From positions 19,435,001 to 19,499,000 of the forward strand of contig CM060979.1 of the NCBI GenBank assembly GCA_030765065.1: a stretch of 64,000 nt of DNA. The letters are read 5' to 3'. Within the stretch, counting starts at the first letter, position 1. Each line of letters starts with the position of its first letter. Below are positions 45,022-55,031 of the stretch, one piece after another. Under the pieces are notes generated by a model. It saw only the letters and a list, made by a program, of their open reading frames with translations. It had not been told where the DNA came from and did not search any database. This stretch comes from Deroplatys truncata (Eukaryota > Arthropoda > Insecta > Mantodea > Mantidae). Made by a program: the position numbers and the translations under genes.

Positions 45022-45855
45022 TAGGACTTACAAGCCAATGCCTTGGTTCAATAGCCTGTCGAGGAGCAAGCAAGCACTGGATCATAACATATCCTGGATG
45101 AGTGATCAGCCCAATGCCTTGGATCAGTAGCCTGTCGAGGAGCCAGCAAACTCTGGATCATAGCATATCCAGGATGGGTGATCAGCCCAATGCCTTGGGT
45201 CAGTAGCCTGTCGAGGAGCAAGCAAACTCTGGATCATAGCATATCCAGGATGGGTGATCAGCTCAATGACAAGCCAATGCCTTGGGTCAGTAGCCTGTCG
45301 AGGAGCAAGCAAACTCTGGATCATAGCATATCCAGGATGGGTGATCAGCCCAATGCCTTGGGTCAGTAGCCTGTCGAGGAGCAAGCAAACTCTGGATCAT
45401 AGCATATCCAGGATGGGTGATCAGCCCATTATCTTGGGTCAGTAGCCTGTCGAGGAGCCAGCAAACTCTAGATCATAGCATATCCAGGATGTGTGATCAG
45501 CCCAATGTCTTGTGTCAGTAGTCTGTCGGGGAGCAAGCAAACTTTGAATCATAGCATATCCAGGATGTGCGATCAGCCCAATGATAAGCCAATACATTGT
45601 GTCAGTAGCCTGTCGGGGAGCAAGCAAACTTTGGATCATAGCATATCCAGGATGTGTGATAAGCCCAACGACTGGTATGGCGGTGAAGAAGGGATGACGG
45701 AAAATTTGCGGATCAAATCATCCAACCCAGCTTTCACCTTGCGGCCGAGGAAAACCGCGAAAAAATCTTTGATCACATTAGTCGGCCCCGGGGCTTGAAC
45801 CCAGGAACTCCCGAATGCGGGCCATCGAAGTTACCGCCCGAACCATCCCGCTCGG
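45022..45855 (-). mobile_element. SINE-B with an eight-unit tandem tail
   Basis: The head is at the right (minus strand 'cccgagcgggatggttcggg', 'cggtaacttcgatggcccgc' and a B-box near 45800). The body is at about 45675-45780. Then eight units of 76 bp, two of them extended to about 88 bp by 'tcaatgacaag' or 'ccaatgataag', fill 45035-45668. A unit reads (plus strand) 'ccaatgccttgggtcagtag', 'cctgtcgaggagcaagcaaa', 'ctctggatcatagcatatcc', 'aggatgggtgatcagc'. Outer units are the most diverged. Confidence 0.88.
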
Positions 45856-45959
45856 GAAGTATGCTTCATCACTACTTCACGGCGCACCGGTTGAAAGCAC
45901 TACCCTATTCGTAATGTCCACTTCACTGATGTTACCAGCCAACCTTATGGGTTATAGAT

Positions 45960-46732
45960 ACTTGAACTGAGGACGACACACCGTGACTTACAGAGGTCTA
46001 CAGTGACTACCATCTCCCGGAGGGAAGGACGAAGTGAAGGAATCACACAGGAGGCTACAGGCCATAGGTATACATGTCACAGAGAAGCGCGGAAGTCCCT
46101 ATCATTTCCAAGCACGCAGATCCGTGCGTCAACGCCGACAGAGGGCGATGAACGAGTCACCAGGCGAGCAGCCCTCTGGTGTCCACGGAGAGCATTCTTT
46201 CCAGAGAACATGCATCCACGCCATCTGTCCGGCACCGCCATACACCACGAGACATGTAAGCATACCTGAAAGATGTCGTCCTCCGTGGTGTAGTGGCTAC
46301 CATGCCAGCCTCTACTTCTCAAAATCCCGGGTTCAAACCCGGCGGAGGGCGATGGACTCTTTCGGCGTAAAAATCCTTAGAGTGGCTTTCTTCGGAAGGG
46401 ATTTACGGCACGCAAAAGAACCTCAAGCCTGTTAAAGAGGCCTCTGAGCGAAATTACCTGTCTTTCACACTCAATATAGAATGGGACGCTAAGGGGCACA
46501 ACAGTTAAAGACTGTCCATAAATAAAATTCACTTTGATTTTTATACCTGAAAGATGAGAAAGAAAGTGAAATGACGGAAAGGAAATCGTAGTAGAGAGGA
46601 AACCACCCCAGCATTCGTCTGTCGACCCCGGGGAAACTACGAAAAACCCTGCTTCAGAGTGAGCCAGGATCGATCCCAGGACCTACCGAATGCGAGCCAC
46701 AGACATTACCGCCTGCGCTTCGCGTTCGGTTA
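45960..46732 (-). mobile_element. SINE-B (long form) split by a SINE-A
   Basis: The head is at the right end (minus strand 'gaacgcgaagcgcaggcggt', then the reverse of 'ggatcgatcccaggacctac'). The body covers 46557-46680, and the long tail region 45960-46261 matches 49935-50150 phrase by phrase (gtccacgg, 'ggcaccgccata' and 'gaaggaatcac'). A SINE-A with a 14-bp target duplication sits inside. An uninterrupted homologue at 50180-50200 reads 'gcacacctgaaagatgagaa'. Confidence 0.8.
46262..46556 (+). mobile_element. SINE-A with a perfect 14-bp target-site duplication
   Basis: The SINE is 46276-46542: head 'tcgtcctccgtggtgtagtg', B-box 'gggttcaaacccgg', body 'gatttacggcacgcaaa', tail 'aataaaattcactttgat'. 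ATACCTGAAAGATG stands on both sides (46262-46275 and 46543-46556). It inserted into the SINE-B around it, so it is younger than that copy. Confidence 0.93.
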
Positions 46733-47606
46733 CCAGCCAGTTTTAGTTCCTAATTCAAAACAAAGGAAAAGCTATAGCTTAAGGAATTTCACTCCATGAC
46801 ACACAAATAATTCAAAAGCTTAAATGATTTATCGAAAGAAAATAAATATTATTCTTGAAGGAAAGAAACACAGTAAAGCAATAGAAAATTTAAAATGTCG
46901 AGAGGAAAAAGAAGAAAGCAAAATACTGATAGGTGCAATTGGTTGCGGGAAAGCCTTCCTTTGTTTTTTGTCAGCTTCAACCGAATGATGGAAAGGAACC
47001 GAAGTCGCATTGTCATCCTTTGGGAGCATTTGTTTCAAACAGCATTTATTGAATCATCAATCTTGTGGACGAGTCCACGAGGGTTTCAGATTTTAACGAT
47101 CTCTATTGTTCTTGCTGCTACAGCCAGGGTGGGAATTTCCGATGCGCCATTGCCTTCCTTCCTGTAAGTTCTTCGTCACTGCAGCATCGCAGTTTCTCTC
47201 GCAAGATAACACGAGTTCGCATTCCTCCGCAGCTAAACTTGTCCTCTTCTGCTATAAACTGCAGTCTTAAAGGGACACTGCAATTGAGTTTTTAGGTCAA
47301 AATGACAAAATTTTCGATGTTTTAATTATTGCATATTCTAGACACTTGTTAATCATTTTGGCCAAATATTTTACACGACTCGCCATTTTTAAAAGCCCAA
47401 TGACGTGTTAAAATCACCCATGCGCTCCCTTTTAATCCACTGGACGCTTTCTGTATGTCTTCTTTTTCTCCTCAGTTTTACATTTACATATCTATTAGTT
47501 TTGCTCTGGTTTGTATGGAAATGTTCATACACAATATAACATATGCTGTCTAAGGATTTAAAGATGTATTTTGTGACTGCTTTACTCATTGACTCCCAAA
47601 CAAAAC
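46733..47606. other. Unrecognised DNA, with a possible TTAA-type transposon end
   Basis: Open frames at 46895-47295 have no recognised motif. At about 47266 'ttaaagggacactgcaattg' resembles the terminus of elements that duplicate TTAA (Kolobok or piggyBac-like). No opposite end was found before or after the HL copy that follows. Confidence 0.35.
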
Positions 47607-48308
47607 AAAAAAATCTGATGTGTTACACTCACATGACTTTCTCTACTCTTGTACAATCTAATTTTACAAACGCCTATTCTCCATATGCTTCATGTTAATC
47701 GAGATATCGAGATGTCAATCTTATTGGTAATTTTCTTGTAGATGCAAGGGGAATATGGTAGCTTTTAAGCGATAGTCAAATATTTTAACGCTGGTTGCTA
47801 TGTGGCGCATTCCATTCTCTTTGCATGTCCAGGACATAAAAAAATGAATAACGAATTTGAGAAAAAGTATAAGTATTGGAAAATTTAAGGAAATAACAAG
47901 CAATATCTCGAAAACGGTTCACTCAACAAAAAAAATGTATATGATATAAGTTGTGTATTTTAACGCGATCTACATTTTTTGTGTAGTAAAATTTTGTCTA
48001 TCTCTTATGGTTTACCAGTTATACAAAAGTCGTTCACAATGAAGAATACTTTTGGAGACATTCCCAGAAAATTCGAGATATACATTTCATTTCTCATGAC
48101 ATTATCTTAAACATATGATATTTTAATCAAAATCGTTAGAGCAATTTTTGAGAAAATTAAAATTTTCGAAAAATTTTCCATGTAAAGGGTAGTCTGGAGT
48201 GTGGGGATTTTCTTGAAAACCTTCGTGTCGCATCTCTGGAAGATACTGAACCTAAATACCAAGTTTGGTGCTTATCCGACTGTTCGTTTTTGAGTTATGC
48301 TGTTCACA

Positions 48309-48352
<44 letters not shown>

Positions 48353-48486
48353 CATGTTTCCAAAAATGCTTTTTTTGGATTCAGGAGGTCTCAAAACATG
48401 TATTTCCGGTGAAATCTTGGTATCGAATTTTTGGGTGGAATGCAATACTTCCCCTACTTACTATACGTAGTAGAGGAAGTAAAAAA
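47607..48486 (-). mobile_element. HL element, full length, well preserved
   Basis: The A-run and 'tctgatgtgttacactcaca' open it. A pure CA microsatellite of about 40 bp lies at 48309-48349, and 'gtagaggaagtaaaaaa' closes it at 48486. It is very close to the copies at 28946 and 58881. Confidence 0.88.
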
Positions 48487-49404
48487 GACAAAAAGCTGCA
48501 CTAAGGGATAAAAAATGACTACCATGCTTCTCTGAAAAACTTTTAATGCGCTAGCCAGTTTTAGAAAATTTACAGTTTTCCCCCAATTAAAAATATTTAG
48601 TTGTATTATATGAGAAACTACTTGAACTAGAGATTTGAGCTTTTGCACAGTCATTTATTTATTTATTCATATTAAGTGTGCCAATTTTTAAGTGATAGCT
48701 TTAAAATTAAAAAAGAAATCCAGTTCCAGTATCTCTTCGCATGTCTATTAGTGTTGACTTTTACCATTTTATTTTTCTGACTTTTTAAAAACTGTTTTTA
48801 ATGTATTTCTTTTCATCTTTATCTATCTTTCTGTCCTTACGCGTCGTTAAGGCGCCCTTACAAATCATTTTGGTAATCAAAGGACTGACCTCGATGTTTC
48901 AGCCGCCCTTATGCTGACAGGGCGATATGCTGATTACCAGGGCTCGGATTTTGATGGTCTAACAATCTTTGGAAAATTACCTAAAACTAATTTATTTAAT
49001 TTATTAAAATTAACGTAAGAAATTTATTAATTAACCTATATGTGAATATAAGTGCTATACAAGCAGAAAAAATAGATATAAGAATAAAGATAAGATAATT
49101 TAGAAAATTAATTGCTGTTTAAAGAACCTTAAACGAAACTAAGAAAATTGTTTCTGAAACAGGTCTTACAAAAACTGTAGCATCAACTCTTTTGAGTTCC
49201 CGGATTATACAAAATTCATTGCGAATGAAGAGGGCTTCACAGCCTATGGCATGACACAAGGACAATAGCAACCTGACTATAAGCACACATTAATGCGAAA
49301 AAGGGAAACTGACCTGACTCGTACCTATTTTGGGACATGAATTTGTAACTGTAATGATACCTGCTCCCCTCCCACAAGCAATCCTTTTCAGACTAACCAT
49401 TACG
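48487..49404. other. AT-rich DNA with a nested hairpin and a trace of HL
   Basis: No gene seen. 48871-48939 can fold as TGGTAATCA...TGATTACCA enclosing CGCCCT...AGGGCG (48904-48924). At 49205-49255 'ttatacaaaattcattgcga' and 'atgaagagggcttcacagcc' look like a small piece of the diverged HL subfamily. Confidence 0.45.
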
Positions 49405-49870
49405 GGTATGAAATATTTATTTATTTATTTATTTTGTATTACAGCATGTTCCATTACATTTTGGTAATATTCCTAGGGTTAGCTTCTTTGTTTGCATATT
49501 TTACAAAAAATAGTATACTTTACTTCCAATGTTATTGTAAGCAACTAATATAATCTTATATAGTTTTTAAATTTTCAAAATTAATTTTGTTAAATATGTT
49601 TTTATACACTTTAGTTAAATCTTTTAACTGGGGTGGCACATTCCATTTACTTTTGCTATCTTTCTCTTTAAGTGTATTCTTTCATTGTATAACAAAGTAC
49701 ATTCAAATATTGAATGTTCTATAATCTGCTCGTTCTTTTTGCACTTGCACATAGGGTCATCAGTTATTTTAAATTATGAAATTGTGCATTTATTTTTCCT
49801 TGACCAGTTAAGAACGTTACGTTGGACGTTAATGTTACTTTTGTTTCTATTCTGTTACGTACGATGAGGA
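49405..49870 (-). mobile_element. LINE 3' end with cysteine-rich C-terminus and (AAAT)n tail
   Basis: Minus-strand frames read LTGQGKINAQFHNLK, then after a frame change ITDDPMCKCKKNEQIIEHSI and FECTLLYNERIHL. The CxC...EH...C motif after 'LTGxGxxxxxxHxxK' is the usual C-terminus of Jockey/R1/I-type ORF2 proteins. A stop follows VNGMCHPS. The 3' region ends with 'catgctgtaatacaaaataa' and AAAT repeats near 49410-49430, a LINE-like tail. Only the last about 470 bp of the element are present, consistent with 5' truncation. Confidence 0.75.
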
Positions 49871-49934
49871 AATAGGTGTTCGTTAGTTTGCCATTCTCTT
49901 TGCCATTTCTGATAACTTAAGTTCTGCATACCGT

Positions 49935-50315
49935 TATAGATATAGGTTATACAACGGAGGGGGACACCCCTCCCTGAGGGAAGGGATGAAGTGAAGGAAC
50001 CACAGCAGGCAGAAATGCCGCAAGGACGCGTGGAAGTCCCTAACAGTTCTAGACTCGAAGACCCGTCCCACTGCTGGAATTGCCTAGAGGGGCGATGTAG
50101 TAGCCCCTTTAGTGTCCACGGGGAGTACTCTTTCCTTTGAGCAGACATCCGGCACTGCCATATGCCACGAAACCTAGAAGCACACCTGAAAGATGAGAAG
50201 GAAAGAGAAATGACGAAAGGAAATTGTGGTAGATGAGAAACCACCCCAGCATCCGCCTACCCACAAGGGAAAACCACGAAAAACCCAAGGTCGGCGGTAA
50301 TCGCACCCGGGAACA
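49935..50315 (-). mobile_element. SINE-B long form, head incomplete
   Basis: It matches the split copy at 45960-46732: 'gggatgaagtgaaggaacca', 'gtggaagtccctaacag', 'gtgtccacggggagtactc', 'cacctgaaagatgagaagga' and 'gaaaccaccccagcatccgc'. The B-box side (cgcacccgggaac) is present, but the A-box end is missing. It gives the empty site for the SINE-A insertion at 46276. Confidence 0.75.
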
Positions 50316-51431
50316 CACACATATATAATAACTACTCTTATTTCTCAGTTGGACTGAAATGTTTTATGTTTAAAACATTATCCTTATGTTGAACGTTAAT
50401 AATATAACACACTTTTTATATTCTGCGTAAATACAAGACAATGACAGAATAAATTACGTAAAATCAAAAAAATGCCCTAAAAGACAAATGGCATAAAATG
50501 ACTGCATTTTCGTAACCTGGGACCCACAATAATGATGTTTATGATGCAACAGCTAAAAGACGTGTCGGCAGAATCCGGGCCATGATGAACTAAATTCCCG
50601 GCAAACACTAGTGCATCTTTCATTGGTTTCTCGCAGTTTCTAACAGCCGAAGCTCTCCGGTTTCATTAGGCAAGAAGTAATTCATTCCTGGAATATTACA
50701 CCATGGGACATTTAACACTATAAACTAAGTAACGCGTTATAAAACAGCCCTTTTATACTTTATTAAACTTTAGCTAGGGATGGTTATATTGCTTTATTTC
50801 ATCTTCTTCTATTTTCTCCGTTTTTATTGGCTGCGAAATCTGCTTTTTTTTTCTGTCTCGCTAACTCGTAATGAGTCTTTGGAACGCCTGTTTAATTATC
50901 TCCACTGACTCTTCCTTAATTTCTTTCCTACACCTTAATATAAGCTGTGATATATCGCAGATAATATTGCCGGCACTTTGTTCTCCATTACGGTCACTGC
51001 AACTTCATCCACAGCGGCAAAATTTGTTTCTTCGAGCGCAACCCAGAATTTACACTCCATTTGCCTCTTTTTGTCGCAGTGTCGGTTAATATGGAGGTTG
51101 TGTGTCCTTTTTTGTGCCTTAGTAAAACCCCGCTCGTTTGGTACGCTCTCGTCCCGGCGAGAATTTAATGATCACAAACAAAGATACATTTATCTTTGCT
51201 GAGGGAGATTCCATGCGGACTTGGGTTAATGGAGAGACATTTTCTATCTCTAAATTCAAAGTGATTTCATCCAGAAGCCATTTTTGATCACTGTCGGTTT
51301 TTAAACCAGTATTCTCTTCATGCTATTTGATCATCGATGTTAAGTTTCTCGGCTGTCCTACCAACTTCAGCATAAAAGGGGGGCAAAAATGCACATTTTA
51401 TGAATCAAATTTTTAATGAAGTAATTAACCT
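50316..51431. other. Unrecognised DNA
   Basis: No gene or repeat recognised. Short frames at 50871-51202 have no motif. Confidence 0.5.
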
Positions 51432-52200
51432 TCTACTTTCTCTAACGCACTTACAGTAGCATTGCACCTATGCTACACAAAACCGCGATAGTGATATCTC
51501 ACCGGAAATACATGTTTTGAGGACACCTGAATCCAAAAAAAGCATATTTAGAAAAGGTTCCGTGTGTGTGAAATTTAACTCAAAAAACAAAAAGTCGGTT
51601 AAATACCAAATTTGATATTCAAGTCAAGACCTTCCAAGGATGCGACATTTTGAAGAAAATCCCCCACCCCAAACTACCCTTTACATGGAAAAGTTTTTGT
51701 TATTTTGTTATTTTTTCAAAAGTGGATATAACGACTTCGATTAAAATGCCATATGTTTATGTTATTTTCATGACAAATAAAATGTATATCTTGAATTTCT
51801 TGGGAATGGTCTGTGAAGTCCTTTTCATTCTGAAGGAATTTTGTATAATTGGTAAACCGTAAGAGATAACAAAATCTTGCTACGCCACAAATGTAGATGT
51901 CGTTAAAGCACACAATTTGTCAAATAACATTCTTGGGCATTAACCATTTCCGAGGTATTCGTTGTTTCTGGTTTGAATTTTCTATTACCTTATACTGTCC
52001 TCAACTGCAAATCGCTTTTTAACTTTCTCTACTACGTACTTGCAATACGCATTTTCCTTCTTTTTCATGTTCATGCAAAGAGAACAGAATTCCAAAGCCA
52101 TCACATAGCCGACATCTTAGAAAACATTTGACTATCGCTTTGGGCGATAGTCAAATATTTTTCTTTTCTTTCCGTAGTCAGGCAAAGAGCATGGAATAAG
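51432..52200 (+). mobile_element. HL element, diverged, with a second short 5'-type end inside
   Basis: 'ctactttctctaacgcactt' at 51432 and 'ctcaccggaaatacatgttt' start the 5' module. The copy runs through 'cctttacatggaaaag' and 'taaaccgtaagagata' to about 52010. At 52018 a new 'aactttctctactacgtact' appears, followed by HL 3'-half phrases 'gttcatgcaaagagaacaga' and 'catttgactatcgctt'. This may be another small nested end. The final stem-loop end is not visible. Confidence 0.6.
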
Positions 52201-52287
52201 CATCACATAGAAGCATACTCTTTAAAAATCTGAATGCCGTTTTATCTTCTGTATCCTGAATCCTGTTATCGAGATCGAGGCGAGAAA

Positions 52288-52323
<36 letters not shown>

Positions 52324-52325
52324 TA
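52288..52325. repeat. (AAT)n microsatellite
   Basis: About 12 tandem AAT units without interruption. Confidence 0.95.
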
Positions 52326-52861
52326 TTACATATAAATCTTAATGAAGAAAATAACATTAAAAAATCCAATAAAACATAATGACAAATAGTTCATAACATA
52401 AGATAAATTTGTTGAAGCAGGATTGATTATAAGAAGTAATTAGTTAAAAGGATAATAAAACATACATAAATAAAATCCGGTGAAATAGAAATTGAATATG
52501 TCGCCTTGTAAGTATCTGTGAGTAATAAGTTCGCCCCCCCCCCAAAAGCGAAATCTTGTTCCCAAGTGAAAGGCCAGGTATAGACTTACCTGCATCGTGG
52601 GAAATGGTTTACGGGTACATATGGTGCAGCGTAGTCTAGAGGCCTAGTTTTTGTGCCTCGGACTCGGACGTGACGAAGGCAAAAGATCATATTAGTATAA
52701 AGTTTCTTGGAATTTAATTAGGTTATAAGCTCAGTACGTTTGCAGTGTGACGTAGACTAGAGCTCTGGAAAAGAGAAAGGTAATGAAATTCTGAGAGTTT
52801 AGCCATAGTAACAGTTCAGAGACGCATACATAATAGTTTAGATATTGGCCCGCGTATGAAG
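52326..52861. other. AT-rich unrecognised DNA
   Basis: No gene or repeat recognised. A run of nine or more C occurs near 52535. Confidence 0.5.
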
Positions 52862-52863
52862 TA

Positions 52864-53689
52864 TGAGGGGCATTCAAATGAAACCTGGTCAGTGCGTCTA
52901 ACTTTGCACTACACATAAGGTGGCACCATATAACTGCGTGTATGGTGGCACCATCTATTGGTAGAGCGACTACAGCGTGTGCAACGTTTGACGTTGCATA
53001 GCGACAGTGTTGTTTCATGCCGAAGAGAAGGTGGTCACACAAGTTATCGTCCACTACTGAACATGAAGGCGAGTAAGCAGGAACAACGAGGAGTGAGTCA
53101 GAGCAAGCAGTGGAAACATGCGACTTCACCACCTCCAAAGAAATCAAAGGCCGTGCGCACCAGTTCTGGTAAGGTCATGATGCCCTTTTTTGACCACAAG
53201 GGTCCACTGCTTGTCGAGTTCTGGAACGGAGAACCACCATCAATGCCCAGCGTTATCAAGCCACTTTACAGAACCTTAGACAAGCCATCAAGTCGAAACG
53301 CCCAGGCATGTTGTCCAATGGCGTTATTCTCCTGCATGATAATGCCCGCCCACACAATGCCAATGCGGTGAAGACGACATTGCAGCAGTTTCGATGGGAA
53401 ACGCTGGAACATCCACCGTACGGTCCAGACATTTCACCGTGTGACTTTCATGTTTATGGACCTCTAAAACAAGCTATTCGCGGACATCGATTCACAACGG
53501 ACGACGAAGTGTGTGAATGGGTCCAGGCCTGAATCCAACAGCAGCCTACTAGCTTTTTCAAAGATGGAATCGACCGGCTAGTGTCGCAATGGGATAAATG
53601 TGCCAACAGTTTTGGCGACTATTTTTGAGTTAATAAAATCATTACCGTTACTTTACACAAGTGACCGGGTTTCATTTGAATGAACCTTA
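52864..53689 (+). mobile_element. mariner element with a large internal deletion
   Basis: 826 bp, flanked by TA at 52862-52863 and 53690-53691. The terminal repeats are TGAGGGGCATTCAAATGAAA and the inverse TTTCATTTGAATGAACCTTA. The transposase starts KASKQEQRGVSQ near 53067. It passes abruptly to SKQWKHATSPPPKKSKAVRT, DHKGPLLVEF, then ILLHDNARPHNANAVKTTLQ and LEHPPYGPDISPCDFHVYGP at 53320-53470. HDN and PCD are 34 residues apart (D34D). Most of the DNA-binding domain and the first catalytic site are missing, and the frame shifts. The ends look intact, so it could be moved in trans. Confidence 0.88.
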
Positions 53690-53691
53690 TA

Positions 53692-54084
53692 ACTTTGGTG
53701 AGAGGAGTCCTAGATAGGCGGAGCTTGAGTTAGCATAAGGGCGTGAAATCTAAATCAAGAGAGGTACTGATCGATATTCGTTCGTGCACATATTCGTGCA
53801 TACATTCGTCACTCTGGATACTTGCGACGACACGTATGTTATTTTTAAGCTTCCATTGACGCGCTTGTGTGAATAAGACTTGGCAGCTACCGCGAGGGAT
53901 TTTGTCGGTAAGCATTTTAGCAACTCACCACAAGTTACGCTACTAGTTTCTTTTATTGTGTAAAATTTTTACTGCAGAAGTTAGCAGGTATAATAAATAG
54001 TTAATAGTTTAGAGTGCTACGATTCGTAATCAGTTGCATTCTTGAAGATGATTATTTATCGTTTTCACGTTGTTTGAAAAGCTA
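53692..54084. other. Unrecognised DNA
   Basis: No gene or repeat recognised. Confidence 0.5.
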
Positions 54085-54213
54085 CGTATGAAAAGCCGAT
54101 TTGAAGTAGTTTGTATTGAAGGAGTTGTATTATATTTCAACTGTTGGGGAACCGAACTTGTAGTAGTTGCAGCAGCACGTATAGTAAAAAGTTTCCGGTA
54201 GGCTTCGCCCCAA
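54085..54213 (-). repeat. C repeat copy 2, distal part
   Basis: The minus strand reads 'ttggggcgaagcctaccgga', 'aactttttactatacgtgct' and 'ttcggttccccaacagttga', matching 6285-6420 of copy 1. It is separated from its other part (56893-57682) by the HL nest. The phrase ggtaggcttcgccccaa at its edge is repeated, with two differences, on the other side of the nest. Confidence 0.65.
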
Positions 54214-54972
54214 ATGTATTACTTTCTCTACTACGTATAGTATTGTATTGTATTCCACCCAAAAATTCGATACCGAGATTTCACCGGAAATACATGTTTT
54301 GAGACCCCCTGAATCCAAAAAAAAGCATTTTTGGAAACATATCCGTGTGTGTGTCTGTGTGTCTGTCTGTGAACAGCATAACTCAGAAACGAACAGTCGG
54401 ATAAACACCAAACTTGGTATTTAGGTTCAGTATCTTCCAAGGATGCGACACGAAGGTTTTCAAGAAAATTTCCCCCACCCTAGATTACTCTTTAGATGGA
54501 ACATTTTTCGAAAATTTTAATTTTCTCAAAAATGGCTCTAACGATTTTGATTAAAATATCATATGTTTAAGATATTTTTATGAGAAATGAAATGTATATC
54601 TTGAATTTCCTGGGAATGTCCCCAAAAATATTCATTGTGAACGACTTTTGCATAACTGGTAAACCATAAGAGATAGACAAAATTTTACTACACAAAAAAT
54701 GTAGATCGCGTTAAAATACACAATTTATGTCATATACATTTATTTTGTTGAGTGAACCATTTTCGAGATATTGCTTGTTATTCCTTTAAATTTTTCAATA
54801 CTCATTTTCTCAAATGGAATTCGTTATTCATTTTTACTTTCTCTACTACGTATAGTAAGTAGGGGAAGTATTGCATTCCACCCAAAAATTCGATACCGAG
54901 ATTTCACCGGAAATACATGTTTTGAGACCTCCTGAATCCAAAAAAAGCATTTTTGGAAACATGTCCGTGTGT

Positions 54973-55031
<59 letters not shown>

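Noticed and set aside
47266-48700. Complete Kolobok- or piggyBac-like element starting ttaaagggacactg
   Set aside because: Only one end-like motif was seen; no inverted partner or TTAA on the other side.
52731-53147. 138-codon minus-strand frame
   Set aside because: It is the antisense of the deleted mariner transposase at 52864-53689.
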